This document shows, piece after piece, positions 1 through 8,328 of a stretch of DNA of 64,000 nt. A model generated the notes under the pieces. That model saw nothing but the letters and a program-made list of their open reading frames with translations, was not told the DNA's origin and ran no database searches. The stretch comes from Rhodobium orientis (lineage in GTDB: Bacteria; Pseudomonadota; Alphaproteobacteria; Rhizobiales; Rhodobiaceae): assembly GCF_003258835.1 (NCBI RefSeq), contig NZ_NPEV01000001.1, positions 1-64,000 of the forward strand. The letters run 5' to 3'. The translations under genes were made by a program, and so were the position numbers. Numbering within the stretch: the first letter of the stretch is position 1; each line of letters begins with the position of its first letter.

Positions 1-27
1 CGGCCGCGCGGCCGGCGCCGGGAGATG

Positions 28-795
28 TCAGTCCGCGACGCGGAATTCGACGTCGCCGAGGTTCTGGAACTCGCAGGAGACGTGGACGCCGGGGGCAAGG
101 TGCGCGGCTGCCGTGGCGCCGCCGGCAAGCACGATATAGCCCGGCTCCAGCCGTTCGCCGGAGCGCGCGACCATGCGGGCGGCGGCAACGAGCGAGCGGA
201 TCGGATTGCCGAGGATCGCGGCCGTGGAGCCGATCTCCACCGGCCGGCCGTCGAACTTCATGATGATGCCGAGATTGGCGACGTCGGTGTCCGGGGCGTG
301 CCAGCCGCCGACGACGAAGCCGGAGGAGGAGGAGTTGTCGGCGACGACGTCGCCGAGGGCGAATTTGAAGTTCTCGTAGCGGCTGTCGATGATCTCCAGC
401 GCCGGGGCGACGGCCTCGACGGCGGCCAGCGCCTCCATCGGGCTGACGTCGCCGGCGAGCGGCTTCTTCATCAGGTAGGCGATCTCCGGCTCGACGCGCG
501 GATGGACATAGCCGGCCATATCGAGGACGCCTCCTTCCTCAACGCGCATGGCGTCGGTCAGCCGGCCCCAGATCACCTCCGAGACGCCGACCTGCTCCAT
601 CTTGACGCGGCTCGTCAGCCCCATCTTGAAGCCGACCCGGCGCTCGCCGCGCTGGATGCGGCGCGAGACCGACATCGCCTGGACGGCGTAGGCCTCTTCC
701 AGGGTCATCTCGTCGTCGCCGACGAATTGCGGGATCTCGGTGGCGGTGCGGGCCGCCTCGTCGACGATCTCGGCGAACTTGGCAAGGTTCTTCAT
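28..795 (-). CDS. xylI: 4-oxalocrotonate decarboxylase
   Basis: This 255-residue protein belongs to the hydratase/decarboxylase family (DmpH/XylI/NahK). The enzyme decarboxylates 4-oxalocrotonate to 2-oxopent-4-enoate, which its paralogue at 2811-3620 then hydrates. Visible family motifs are the GFKMGLTS stretch near residue 55, the VEPEIAYLMKKPL metal-site segment (residues 101-113) and EIIDSRYENFKF. The decarboxylase rather than hydratase call rests on gene order (last gene of the cluster, after the aldolase) and the overall DmpH-like sequence; the two families are close, so a swap of the two names is possible. It starts 28 bp after the aldolase stop and is the last meta-pathway gene before the left edge. 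Confidence 0.85.
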   Translation of the reverse strand: MKNLAKFAEIVDEAARTATEIPQFVGDDEMTLEEAYAVQAMSVSRRIQRGERRVGFKMGLTSRVKMEQVGVSEVIWGRLTDAMRVEEGGVLDMAGYVHPRVEPEIAYLMKKPLAGDVSPMEALAAVEAVAPALEIIDSRYENFKFALGDVVADNSSSSGFVVGGWHAPDTDVANLGIIMKFDGRPVEIGSTAAILGNPIRSLVAAARMVARSGERLEPGYIVLAGGATAAAHLAPGVHVSCEFQNLGDVEFRVAD

Positions 796-823
796 TGCAG
801 TCCTTCGTTTCGTTCTTGTGTGC

Positions 824-1849
824 CTATTCGGCGGCGTGCTGGCGTGCCTTTACGAGGTCGAGGGCGACATCGACGATCATGTCCTCCTGGCCGCCGACCA
901 TCTTGCGCCGGCCGAGCTCCACGAGGATGTCGCGGGTGTCGATGTTGTAGAGTTCCGACGCGTTCTCCGCGTGGCGCAGGAAGCTGGAATAGACGCCGGC
1001 ATAGCCGAGGCTGAGGCTTTCGCGGTCGACGCGGACCGGGCGTTCCTGCAGCGGGCGGACGAGGTCGTCGGCGGCGTCCATCAGGCCGAAGAGGTCGCAG
1101 CCGTGCTCTAAGCCGGCCCGGTCCATGACCGCGATCAGCACTTCCAGGGGCGCGTTGCCGGCGCCGGCGCCAAGGCCGGTGAGCGAGGCATCGACGCGGT
1201 TGGCGCCCTCCTCGATGGCGGCGATGGAGTTGGCGACGCCAAGCGAGAGGTTGTGGTGGCAGTGGATGCCGAGTTCGGTCTCGGGCTTGATGGCATCGCG
1301 CACGGCGCGGATACGAGTGCGCACATCGTCGGGCAGCATGTAGCCGGCGCTGTCGGTGACGTAGATGGTGGTGGCGCCGTAGCCCTCCATGAGCTTTGCC
1401 TGTTCGGCAAGGCCTTCCGGCGAGTTCATATGCGCCATCATCAGAAAGCCGATGGTGTCGTAGCCGAGCTCGCGGGCGATCGGGATGTGCTGCTGGGAGA
1501 CGTCGGCCTCGGTGCAGTGGGTGGCGATGCGGACGGAGCGGGCGCCGGCGTCGTAGGCATCCTTCAGGTGCTCGCGGGTGCCGATGCCGGGCAGGGAGAG
1601 AACGGTGACGACGGCAGTGTCTACGGCGTCGGCAACGGCGGCGATCCACTCGAAATCGGTGTGGGCGCCGAGGCCGTAATTGAAGCTCTCGCCGGCAAGG
1701 CCGTCGCCATGGGTGATCTCGATGGCAGCGACGTTGGCCGCGTCGAGCGCCTTGGCGATGCGCACGACGTCATGGAGATGGAACTGGTGACGGATGGAGT
1801 GCATGCCGTCGCGGAGCGTCACGTCCTGGATGTAGATTTTCTCGGTCAT
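824..1849 (-). CDS. xylK: 4-hydroxy-2-oxovalerate aldolase
   Basis: This 341-residue protein has the usual length of DmpG/MhpE/XylK aldolases. The enzyme cleaves 4-hydroxy-2-oxovalerate to pyruvate and acetaldehyde, and channels the aldehyde to the acylating dehydrogenase encoded just upstream. Visible HMG-CoA-lyase-like TIM barrel motifs are [17 protein letters not shown] at the N terminus, the HGDGLAG stretch, the metal-binding HCHHNLSLG and the [12 protein letters not shown] stretch. The start at 1849 gives [10 protein letters not shown]; upstream in-frame sequence overlaps the dehydrogenase gene and is not coding. The gap to the dehydrogenase stop is 11 bp, which suits the known aldolase-dehydrogenase complex. 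Confidence 0.95.
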   Translation of the reverse strand: MTEKIYIQDVTLRDGMHSIRHQFHLHDVVRIAKALDAANVAAIEITHGDGLAGESFNYGLGAHTDFEWIAAVADAVDTAVVTVLSLPGIGTREHLKDAYDAGARSVRIATHCTEADVSQQHIPIARELGYDTIGFLMMAHMNSPEGLAEQAKLMEGYGATTIYVTDSAGYMLPDDVRTRIRAVRDAIKPETELGIHCHHNLSLGVANSIAAIEEGANRVDASLTGLGAGAGNAPLEVLIAVMDRAGLEHGCDLFGLMDAADDLVRPLQERPVRVDRESLSLGYAGVYSSFLRHAENASELYNIDTRDILVELGRRKMVGGQEDMIVDVALDLVKARQHAAE

Positions 1850-1860
1850 GTCTTTCTCCC

Positions 1861-2808
1861 TCAGGCCGCTTCGGCGTCGCGCTTCTTGTCCATCCAGCGC
1901 TCGGCGGTGGCCAGCGCGGCGGACGTCATGATGTCGAGATTGCCGGCATAGGCGGGCAGGTAGTGGGCCGCGCCCTCGACCTCCAGGAAGATGGTCGACT
2001 TGATGCCGGTGAACTCGCCATAGCCGGGGAAGCGGATCGGGTTGTTGTCGCCGAAGCGCTCGAACTGGACGTCCTGCTTGAGGCGATAGCCGGGCACGTA
2101 TTCCTGCACCTTTGCGGCCATTTCCTCGACGCTTTTCTGGATCTCTTCCGGCTCGGCGCCCTGGCTCAGCACATAGACGGTGTCGCGCATCAGCAGCGGC
2201 GGCTCGGCCGGGTTGAGGATGATGATCGCCTTGCCGCGATGGGCGCCGCCGACGGTCTCGATGGCGCGGGCCGTGTTCTGGGTGAACTCGTCGATATTGG
2301 CGCGGGTGCCGGGGCCGGCGGACTTGGAGGCCACCGAGGCGACGATCTCCGCATAGGGTACGGACTTGGAGACCCGGGCGACGGCGTGGACCATCGGGAT
2401 GGTCGCCTGGCCGCCGCAGGTCACCATGTTGACGTTCTGCTCGGTGAGGTGCTCGTCCATGTTGACGACGGGGATGCAGTGCGGACCGATCGCCGCCGGC
2501 GTCAGGTCGATCATCTGCTTGCCGTACTCTTTGCAGATGTCGTTGTGCTTCTTGTGGGCGTAGGCGGAGGTGGCATCGAAGACGACGCCGATCTCGTCCC
2601 AGACCGGCATCTTGACGAGGCCGTCGATGCCTTCGGCGGTCGTTGCCACCTTCAGGCGCTCGGCGCGGGCAAGGCCGTCGGAGGCCGGGTCGACGCCGAC
2701 CATGGCGCCCATCTCGATGTTCTTGCCGGTGCGCATCACCTTGATCATCAGGTCGGTGCCGATATTGCCCGAGCCGATGATCGCGCATTTGGTCTTGGCA
2801 TTGCTCAT
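1861..2808 (-). CDS. xylQ: Acetaldehyde dehydrogenase (acylating)
   Basis: This 315-residue protein is of the DmpF/MhpF/XylQ family. It converts acetaldehyde, NAD+ and CoA to acetyl-CoA in a complex with the aldolase. The Rossmann motif is [13 protein letters not shown] near residue 9, and the catalytic cysteine lies in [13 protein letters not shown]. The chosen ATG at 2808 starts [12 protein letters not shown] and sits 2 bp after the stop of the upstream hydratase. A longer frame exists upstream but runs through the hydratase gene. Together with the aldolase it closes the lower meta pathway to central metabolism. Confidence 0.95.
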   Translation of the reverse strand: MSNAKTKCAIIGSGNIGTDLMIKVMRTGKNIEMGAMVGVDPASDGLARAERLKVATTAEGIDGLVKMPVWDEIGVVFDATSAYAHKKHNDICKEYGKQMIDLTPAAIGPHCIPVVNMDEHLTEQNVNMVTCGGQATIPMVHAVARVSKSVPYAEIVASVASKSAGPGTRANIDEFTQNTARAIETVGGAHRGKAIIILNPAEPPLLMRDTVYVLSQGAEPEEIQKSVEEMAAKVQEYVPGYRLKQDVQFERFGDNNPIRFPGYGEFTGIKSTIFLEVEGAAHYLPAYAGNLDIMTSAALATAERWMDKKRDAEAA

Positions 2809-2810
2809 CG

Positions 2811-3620
2811 TTACTCTCCCTTGGCGAACTGGGCGCGGACGGAGCCGAGGCCCTCGATGCGGGCCTCGAAGACATTGCCGGGCTTGGCGACGACCATCGG
2901 GCCGAGGGCGCCGGACATGATCTGGTCGCCGGCGCCCAAGGGCCGGCCGACGCGGGCCATGGTCTTTGCCAGCCACAGGGCGGCGTTCAGCGGATGGCCG
3001 AGGCAGGCGGCGCCCGCGCCGGTCGCCATCGGCTCGCCCTTCAGGGTCATCACCATGCCGCAGCTCCGGAGATTGAGGCCGTCGAGTTTCCGCGGCGTGG
3101 TGCCGAGGACGTAGAGGCCGCTGGAGGCGTTGTCGGCGACGGTGTCGAGGATGCGGATATCCCAGTTGGAAATGCGGCTGTCGACGATCTCGACGGCCGG
3201 CAGGACGTATTCGATCGCGCTCATCAGATCGGACATGGTGAGGTCCGGCTCGGCAAGATCCCTGCCGACGACGAAGGCGACCTCCGCCTCGACCTTGGGC
3301 TGGATCAGCGTGCCGACCGGCACCTCCTCGCCCTCCGGCACCGACATGTCGGCGAACAGCATGCCGTAGTCGGGCTGGTCGACGCCGAGCTGCTTCTGCA
3401 CGGAAACGGAGGTCAGGCCGATCTTGCGGCCGACGATCGTGCGGCCGGCATCGAGCCAGCGCTTCGTATTGATCTCCTGGACGGCATAGGCGCCGTCGAC
3501 GTCGCCGTCCTCGAGCATGTCGCGGATCGGCGCGACGGGTTTCTTGGTGGCATGGGCATCGAAGATCGCGTCGGCGGCCTTCTGGATGTTTTCCTCAGTA
3601 GAACTCACGGCGCCTCTCAC
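2811..3620 (-). CDS. xylJ: 2-oxopent-4-enoate hydratase
   Basis: This 269-residue protein (DmpE/XylJ/MhpD family) hydrates 2-oxopent-4-enoate (2-hydroxypenta-2,4-dienoate) to 4-hydroxy-2-oxovalerate. Family motifs are [23 protein letters not shown] (metal-binding acidic residues) and [10 protein letters not shown]. The first possible start is a GTG at 3620 that overlaps the preceding TGA (GTGA overlap). A second GTG at 3608 (265 residues) has a GAGAGG ribosome-binding sequence just upstream and is nearer the usual family length of about 260, so it is a real alternative. It is similar to the decarboxylase at 28-795 and physically associates with it in known systems. Confidence 0.9.
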   Translation of the reverse strand: MRGAVSSTEENIQKAADAIFDAHATKKPVAPIRDMLEDGDVDGAYAVQEINTKRWLDAGRTIVGRKIGLTSVSVQKQLGVDQPDYGMLFADMSVPEGEEVPVGTLIQPKVEAEVAFVVGRDLAEPDLTMSDLMSAIEYVLPAVEIVDSRISNWDIRILDTVADNASSGLYVLGTTPRKLDGLNLRSCGMVMTLKGEPMATGAGAACLGHPLNAALWLAKTMARVGRPLGAGDQIMSGALGPMVVAKPGNVFEARIEGLGSVRAQFAKGE

Positions 3621-5110
3621 AGCTTCACGCAGACATTGGACAGTTCGGTGTAGAATTCGAGGGAATGGACGCCGCCCTCGCGGCCGATGCCGGACATCTT
3701 GGAGCCGCCGAAGGCGGTCCTGAGATCGCGCAGGAACCAGGAATTCACCCAGATGATGCCGGCCTCAAGGTGCCGCGAGACGCGGTGGGCGCGCGAGACG
3801 TCGCCGGTCCAGACCGCCGCGGCAAGGCCGTAGGGCGTGTCGTTGGCGAGGTGCAGAACCTCGTCCTCGCTATCGAACGGGCGGATGTGGCAGCAGGGGC
3901 CGAAGATCTCCTCCGTCACGATGGCGCTGTCGTCGGGAAGGCCGGTCCAGATGGTCGGCTCGACCCACCAGCCGCCATTGAGGTCGCCCATTTCCGGGAT
4001 GCCGCCGCCGGTAACGACCGTGGCGCCTTCGGCGGCGGCCTTGTCGTAGTAGGACTTTACCTTGGCGCGGTGTTCCTCGGAAATCAGCGGGCCGAGATTG
4101 GTTTCCGGGTCGTCGGAATGGCCGAGCTTCAGGTTCGATGCCTTCTCGGCAAGGGTGGCGACGAATTTCTCGAAGATCGGCCGCTCCACATAGACGCGTT
4201 CGGTGCCGAGGCAGACCTGGCCGCAATTGGCGAAGACCGAGCGCATGGTGCCCTCGATGGCGGCGTCGAAATCGCAGTCGGCAAAGACGATGGCGGGGTT
4301 CTTGCCGCCGAGCTCGAAGGAGACGTCGCGCACGCCCCTGGCGGCGGCTTTCATGATGGCCTCGCCGGTGCGGGTCTCGCCGGTGAAGGTGATGGCGTCG
4401 ACGCCGGGATGCTCGGTGAGGAAGGCGCCGGCGGCATCGGGGCCGTGGCCATGGATGACGTTGTAGACGCCCTTGGGGATGCCGACCGCGTTCATCACCT
4501 CGCCGAGGAGCGTGGTCGTCATCGGGGTCTCTTCCGACGGTTTGACGACGACCGTGTTGCCGCAGGCAAGTGCCGGGCCGACCTTCCAGGTCATCAGCAA
4601 GAGCGGCAGGTTCCAGGGCGAGATGACCCCGATGACGCCCTTCGGCTTCCGCACCGCATAGTTCATGGCACCGGCGCCGTCTGGGGTCTCCAGGAAGAAG
4701 CTCTCGGTGGGGACGTTCTTCACCACGTCCGCAAAAACCTTGAAGTTGGCGGCGCCGCGGGGAATGTCGATATGGGCGGCGAGCGACTTCGGCTTGCCGG
4801 TGTCGGCGATTTCGGCGGCAAGGAAGTCGTCGAAGCGCCGGTCGATCTCGTCGGCGACCGCATAGAGCAGCTTGACGCGCTCGGCCGTCGACATGCGGCC
4901 CCAGTCGCCGTCAAGGGCGGCGCGGGCGGCGGAGACCGCGGCGTCGACGTCTTCCTTCGTTGCCTTGTGGATGACGCCGAGCTTCTCGCCGTTCAGCGGG
5001 CAGATGTTGTCGAAGGTCTCGCCGCCGGAGCCGGCGACGAATTCGCCGTTGATGAAATGCTTGATCTCGACCGTTTCGGTCTCCGCTTTCAGCGCTGTCT
5101 GTGTGCTCAT
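3617..5110 (-). CDS. xylG: 2-hydroxymuconic semialdehyde dehydrogenase
   Basis: This 497-residue NAD+-dependent aldehyde dehydrogenase is of the DmpC/XylG type. It oxidises the ring-cleavage product 2-hydroxymuconate semialdehyde to 2-hydroxymuconate (4-oxalocrotonate branch). The catalytic glutamate is in FELGGKNPAIVF and the nucleophile cysteine in NCGQVCLGTERV; SPWNLPLLL and the KPSEETP cofactor loop are also seen. The ATG at 5110 (MSTQTALKAE) is preferred over an in-frame TTG at 5152. The substrate is inferred from the position between the ring-cleavage dioxygenase and the lower pathway genes; the family alone would allow other aldehydes. Confidence 0.9.
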   Translation of the reverse strand: MSTQTALKAETETVEIKHFINGEFVAGSGGETFDNICPLNGEKLGVIHKATKEDVDAAVSAARAALDGDWGRMSTAERVKLLYAVADEIDRRFDDFLAAEIADTGKPKSLAAHIDIPRGAANFKVFADVVKNVPTESFFLETPDGAGAMNYAVRKPKGVIGVISPWNLPLLLMTWKVGPALACGNTVVVKPSEETPMTTTLLGEVMNAVGIPKGVYNVIHGHGPDAAGAFLTEHPGVDAITFTGETRTGEAIMKAAARGVRDVSFELGGKNPAIVFADCDFDAAIEGTMRSVFANCGQVCLGTERVYVERPIFEKFVATLAEKASNLKLGHSDDPETNLGPLISEEHRAKVKSYYDKAAAEGATVVTGGGIPEMGDLNGGWWVEPTIWTGLPDDSAIVTEEIFGPCCHIRPFDSEDEVLHLANDTPYGLAAAVWTGDVSRAHRVSRHLEAGIIWVNSWFLRDLRTAFGGSKMSGIGREGGVHSLEFYTELSNVCVKL

Positions 5111-5135
5111 CGTCGTCTTTCCGGGCTGGTTGATC

Positions 5136-5570
5136 TTATTTTTCGGGGGCAAGGCCGATGGCTTTCAGCCCGGCCGTTGCGCAGATTTCGTCTTCCTCGG
5201 CCGAGGCACCCGAGACGCCGATGCCGCCGACGATTTTCCCGTCGACCGATATCGGCAGGCCGCCGGCGAACATCACCAGGCGGTCGCGGACCATCAGGCC
5301 GTCGCGCAGCATGTCGTCGCCGGCAACGACCGCGCCCCACTTCGAGGTGGCAAGGCCGAAGCTTGCCGAGGTGAAGGCCTTGTCCTCGGCGATGGAAATG
5401 GAATGGAGCGGCGCGCCGGGCGCCCTCAGGAAGGCCAGCAGGTGGCCGCCGGTATCGACGACCGCGGCGTTGATCGGCCGTTCCATCTCAAGGCCCGTCC
5501 TGACCGCGGCTTGAACCGCGGCCAGGCCGGCCTCGAACGTCAGACAGGTGCTGGGTTCGACAACCTTCAT
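5136..5570 (-). CDS. GlcG/HbpS-family (DUF336) protein
   Basis: This 144-residue protein of the GlcG/HbpS (DUF336) family has the typical glycine-rich end GGLPISVDGKIVGGIGVSGAS and the KAFTSASFGLAT segment. Family members form small octamers; some bind heme and some are found in glycolate, diol or aromatic pathways with no proven catalytic role. It lies between the catechol dioxygenase (12 bp upstream) and the semialdehyde dehydrogenase (25 bp downstream), so it is part of the meta operon. A helper role for dioxygenase iron or for handling a pathway intermediate is inference only. Confidence 0.85.
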   Translation of the reverse strand: MKVVEPSTCLTFEAGLAAVQAAVRTGLEMERPINAAVVDTGGHLLAFLRAPGAPLHSISIAEDKAFTSASFGLATSKWGAVVAGDDMLRDGLMVRDRLVMFAGGLPISVDGKIVGGIGVSGASAEEDEICATAGLKAIGLAPEK

Positions 5571-5582
5571 CGGACTATCCGG

Positions 5583-6503
5583 TCAGGTGACCACCGACAG
5601 GAAGGCTTCGTTGAGTTCGCCTTCGTAGTAGAAGATGCCGCGACCGACCTGGTCGGCGCTCCAGCGGCGGGTCGGGTTGTCGGGGTAGTAGGTGTAGCCG
5701 CCGGCATAGACCTCGTTGCGATTGCCGCTCGGGTCGAAGAAATAGATCGTCTGGCCGCGGGTGATGCCGTGGCGGGTCGGGCCGACGTCCCGGGAGATGT
5801 TGTAGTGGGTCATGATGTCGGCGGCGTGGCCGACGTCGTTCCAGCTCTCCAGGAAGAAGGCGGCGTGGTGGAACTTGCCGGGCTCGGCATGGTTCACGAA
5901 GGCGATGTCGTGGGCCTTGTTGGAGACCGTCAGCCAGATCGCCAGCTTGCCGTCCGGGGTGTCGACATATTCGGCGAGCGAGAAGTCGAGCACGTTGGTG
6001 AACAGGTCGAGGACCTCATTGAGGTTCGGGCCGTAGAGCAAGGCGTGGTCGAAGCGGGTCGCCTTCATGCCGCGCGGCTCGACCGGCCAGATCATCGGGT
6101 TCTCGATCGCCGGGTGGGTCTCCGACATCTCGATGTCGGCATAGAGCTCGATGCGGTGGCCGCTCGGGATGGTGAAGCCGATGCGGCGGCCGACGCCCGG
6201 CTGCTCGCCGGCGGGCACCTCGTCGGTGGCGACGCCGTAGGCGTTGAGGCGCCTGGTGAAGTCATTGAGCGAGGCGTCGCTGTCGACCTTGAAGGCCATC
6301 AGGTCGATGCCGGCCTGGTCGGCCTCACGCAAGATGAAGCTGTGGCGGTCGAACTCGTCCCAGCCCTTCAGAAACACGCGGCCGTCGTCGCTGCGGCTGA
6401 CCTCGTTGAGGCCGACGCGGTCGATGTAGTGGGTCAGCGCCTCATCCATGTCCAGGACGCGGAGCTGGATGAAGCCCGGACGCAAGATCCCTTTGAGTGC
6501 CAT
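5583..6503 (-). CDS. xylE: Catechol 2,3-dioxygenase
   Basis: This 306-residue extradiol dioxygenase (XylE/DmpB, type I, two-domain vicinal oxygen chelate fold) cleaves catechol next to the hydroxyls to give yellow 2-hydroxymuconate semialdehyde. The Fe(II) ligands are visible as His153 (RFDHALLYG), His213 (KFHHAAFFLE) and Glu264 (NRNEVYAGGY), all in the active C-terminal domain. His245 (PTRHGIT) and Tyr254 (QTIYFFD) match the conserved second-shell acid/base residues. The length is the same as XylE within a residue. It follows the ferredoxin gene by 45 bp, as in the TOL and dmp operons where the ferredoxin re-reduces inactivated dioxygenase iron. Confidence 0.95.
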   Translation of the reverse strand: MALKGILRPGFIQLRVLDMDEALTHYIDRVGLNEVSRSDDGRVFLKGWDEFDRHSFILREADQAGIDLMAFKVDSDASLNDFTRRLNAYGVATDEVPAGEQPGVGRRIGFTIPSGHRIELYADIEMSETHPAIENPMIWPVEPRGMKATRFDHALLYGPNLNEVLDLFTNVLDFSLAEYVDTPDGKLAIWLTVSNKAHDIAFVNHAEPGKFHHAAFFLESWNDVGHAADIMTHYNISRDVGPTRHGITRGQTIYFFDPSGNRNEVYAGGYTYYPDNPTRRWSADQVGRGIFYYEGELNEAFLSVVT

Positions 6504-6548
6504 TTGTCGTCTCCCTTGACGTTTCCCGTGATGCCGTTGCGGCTGCCT

Positions 6549-6971
6549 TTAAGCACATTTTTGCCGCGGCACCGGTGTCTTGACCGCGTTGCGCAGCACC
6601 ATGTCGCTGGTCGGCGTGATGCGGCAGGACAGGGCAAAGCCCGCTGCCGCCTCCGCGTCGTCGACATGGTTCTTCCCCATCCGCAAACGGTCGCAGTCGC
6701 CTTGAAGGATCTGGACCCGGCATGCCCCACAGCCGCCGCCCCGGCAGCCGACCTGGATCTTGCGCAGACGCGCCCGCTCCATGGCGGCCAATACCTTTTC
6801 GCCTTCGCGGCAGTCGAAGCTGTCGCCGCTTTCGAAGGTGATGCGGTAGGTCTTCGGGGCCGTTCCGGCGGCATCAGCCATGAAGGCCGGATCCTTCTTC
6901 AACGTTTCCATCGGCGCGAGTTTTGTCCGGTCCGTTATTGCGGGCCGCCGCTCGCTTACGGGATGCATCAT
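6549..6971 (-). CDS. xylT: XylT-type [2Fe-2S] ferredoxin
   Basis: This 140-residue plant-type ferredoxin carries the cluster motif CRGGGCGAC (CX4CX2C) and a fourth cysteine in FALSCRITP. In known meta operons XylT/DmpQ reduces the oxidised, inactive Fe(III) of catechol 2,3-dioxygenase. It is the first gene of the operon. The start is uncertain: an ATG at 6971 gives 140 residues, whereas ATG at 6881 (MADAAGTAPK, with AAGGA upstream) gives 110, which is nearer to the family length. The first 30 residues have no ferredoxin character. Confidence 0.85.
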   Translation of the reverse strand: MMHPVSERRPAITDRTKLAPMETLKKDPAFMADAAGTAPKTYRITFESGDSFDCREGEKVLAAMERARLRKIQVGCRGGGCGACRVQILQGDCDRLRMGKNHVDDAEAAAGFALSCRITPTSDMVLRNAVKTPVPRQKCA

Positions 6972-7329
6972 GAAGGCCTAAAATATCGTCTGTCAACAAA
7001 AATATCGTTATTTAAAGACTCTCTCGTTTATTTGTTTCGGGCAGACGAGCGCTATTGTCCGCCCGGCGACAGGGCGCTTGCGAGACGGGAAAACAGCGGA
7101 TTTTCAGGAATGGTGGAAGCAGCCTGCGGAGGCAGTGCGAGCCCTTTTTATGCGGGCTGCTGAACTCGATATCTGCCCGCGAAGACACATTGACGCCGAG
7201 GAGTTCCGGGAGTGCGCAAGCTACGAACCGGACAGCGGTGGGCTGAGGCGCAGGAGCCCGATGAACGGCATGCCGTGAAGCGGCGGGATCGGATCAGGAT
7301 CCGACGGCGGGCCTTGAGTCGGTTTCGCC
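6972..7329. promoter_or_regulatory. Meta-operon upstream region with direct repeat
   Basis: This 358-bp stretch separates the minus-strand meta operon from the minus-strand gene at 7330. Next to the operon it is AT-rich and holds a 10-bp direct repeat AAAATATCGT at 6980-6989 and 6999-7008 (19-bp step). On the minus strand a TTGACA hexamer (6996-6991) lies between the repeats, but I see no good -10 at the right distance. The repeat looks like a regulator binding site. A 66-codon open frame on the plus strand (7078-7278, TTG start) has unusually low third-position GC and no recognisable product; I do not call it a gene. Confidence 0.4.
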
Positions 7330-7500
7330 TCAGACCGCGGCGGAGCGCCGGGGCTCCTCGCGGCAGGGCTCGTCGTCGGTTGCCGGCTCCTCCACATGGA
7401 GGCGGATGACGTTGGACGGGCCCTTGCCCCGGCGATGGCCGGCCTCGGCAGTCAGGAGTTCGGCGAGGGTCCGGGCGGGCAGCATTCTGAGGGCGATCAT
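7330..7500 (-). CDS. Small protein, 56 residues, unknown
   Basis: This is a short open frame starting MIALRMLPAR and ending RRSAAV, too short for usual gene finders. Codon use looks genuine: third positions are almost all G or C. GGGGAAA lies 5 bp ahead of the ATG. It begins 38 bp after the stop of the Cys-rich gene at 7538-8044 on the same strand, so the two probably form one transcript. The sequence is basic in the middle and acidic toward the end with a single cysteine. I do not recognise the family; its position suggests a role in the iron island, by inference only. Confidence 0.5.
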   Translation of the reverse strand: MIALRMLPARTLAELLTAEAGHRRGKGPSNVIRLHVEEPATDDEPCREEPRRSAAV

Positions 7501-7537
7501 CTGGTTTCCCCGGTTCTGGTTTTTTGGCGCCGGAGCC

Positions 7538-8044
7538 TTAAGGGGCCGGGCGCAGCGCTTGTTGGTCCTGGCGCGGCTCCAGCGTCATGCCGGCCGCGCC
7601 GAGCACGGCGGCGAAATCGCAGGCGGTCTTGACGACCTCGTCGGCGTCGGGCGTGCCGAGGAGGGTGGCGGCAACGCCGCGCACGGCCTCCTCCGTCTCG
7701 TGCTGGCCGGCGGCGATCATGGCGATGCCGAGCCGCTCGTCGCGGCAGAAGGCGACGCCGTCGAAGGGATCGTAGAACGGGTAGAACTCGATCTGCCGGC
7801 TGGCGGCGGCGCTCAGCGCCCGCACCCAGCACGACAGTTCCGTGATCGCGCCCTTGGCCGCGTCGGCGCCGAGCCTGTCGCGATAGATGCGCCAGCCGGC
7901 CTCCCAGCAATTGATGTCGCAGGTGGCGAACCCCGCCATCCAGCAGCGAAAGCCGATGCCGACGAGCCGTTCGGGTATCCTCAGGGTGCCGCCGGCCTCG
8001 CGGAGCGGGCAGATGTCGCCCTTCGGGCATGGAATGCAGTTCAT
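7538..8044 (-). CDS. Cys-rich protein of unknown function
   Basis: This 168-residue protein has nine cysteines: C3, C6 and C12 in CIPCPKGDICPL at the very N terminus, C34, C42 and C46 in a tryptophan-rich stretch (FRCWMAGFATCDINCW), then C72, C100 and C142. No signal peptide or membrane segment is evident. The N-terminal cysteines resemble a metal or Fe-S binding site, but I know no family to assign. The start at 8044 is chosen because it gives the Cys-rich N terminus; an in-frame ATG at 8095 would add 17 arginine-rich residues. It diverges from the iron-regulated imelysin gene across a 284-bp AT-rich region with Fur-like sites, so iron control is plausible. Confidence 0.7.
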   Translation of the reverse strand: MNCIPCPKGDICPLREAGGTLRIPERLVGIGFRCWMAGFATCDINCWEAGWRIYRDRLGADAAKGAITELSCWVRALSAAASRQIEFYPFYDPFDGVAFCRDERLGIAMIAAGQHETEEAVRGVAATLLGTPDADEVVKTACDFAAVLGAAGMTLEPRQDQQALRPAP

Positions 8045-8328
8045 CGCGGCGGCTCCCCTCCACCGTGCGTGCCGTCGTCGCAGCAGGGTGCGCATCTCAT
8101 CCGCATGACGCTAATGAGAATGAGTTGCAATAGCAATAAGTAAAACAGCGGATGTGATTAAATTATAATCGATCTAAGATTATGCCGTGGGATTGTGCAG
8201 AACTGGCGTGTTTCCGGAATTTTTAAATGTCTATGCGCAATATCCCTTAATTGCCATTGAAAATCATTCGCATTAAGAGTAGGGATGCGTCACTCGCCAA
8301 GGCGAGAAAACAAGGGGAAGGACAATTT
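8045..8328. promoter_or_regulatory. Divergent promoter region with Fur-like boxes
   Basis: This AT-rich 284-bp gap lies between the divergent Cys-rich gene and the imelysin operon. TGAAAATCATTCGCA at 8258-8272 is a fair match to the 7-1-7 Fur consensus (TGATAATnATTATCA) and lies about 60 bp before the imelysin start. A second AT-rich stretch at 8112-8136 (starting TAATGAGAATGAG) is a candidate site for the minus-strand gene. Iron repression would fit the imelysin family, many members of which are Fur-controlled. Site calls are by eye. Confidence 0.45.

Noticed and set aside
6991-6996. TTGACA as a sigma-70 -35 box of the meta operon
   Set aside because: At 16-18 bp distance there is no -10-like hexamer on the minus strand, so I do not call a promoter, only the direct repeat.
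4872-7163. 763-codon plus-strand frame
   Set aside because: It is antisense to four meta-pathway genes with strong family matches. Its composition is that of a shadow frame.
7078-7278. 66-codon plus-strand frame before the iron island
   Set aside because: TTG start, no ribosome-binding site, and lower third-position GC than real genes here. No motif. Kept only as a remark in the intergenic entry.
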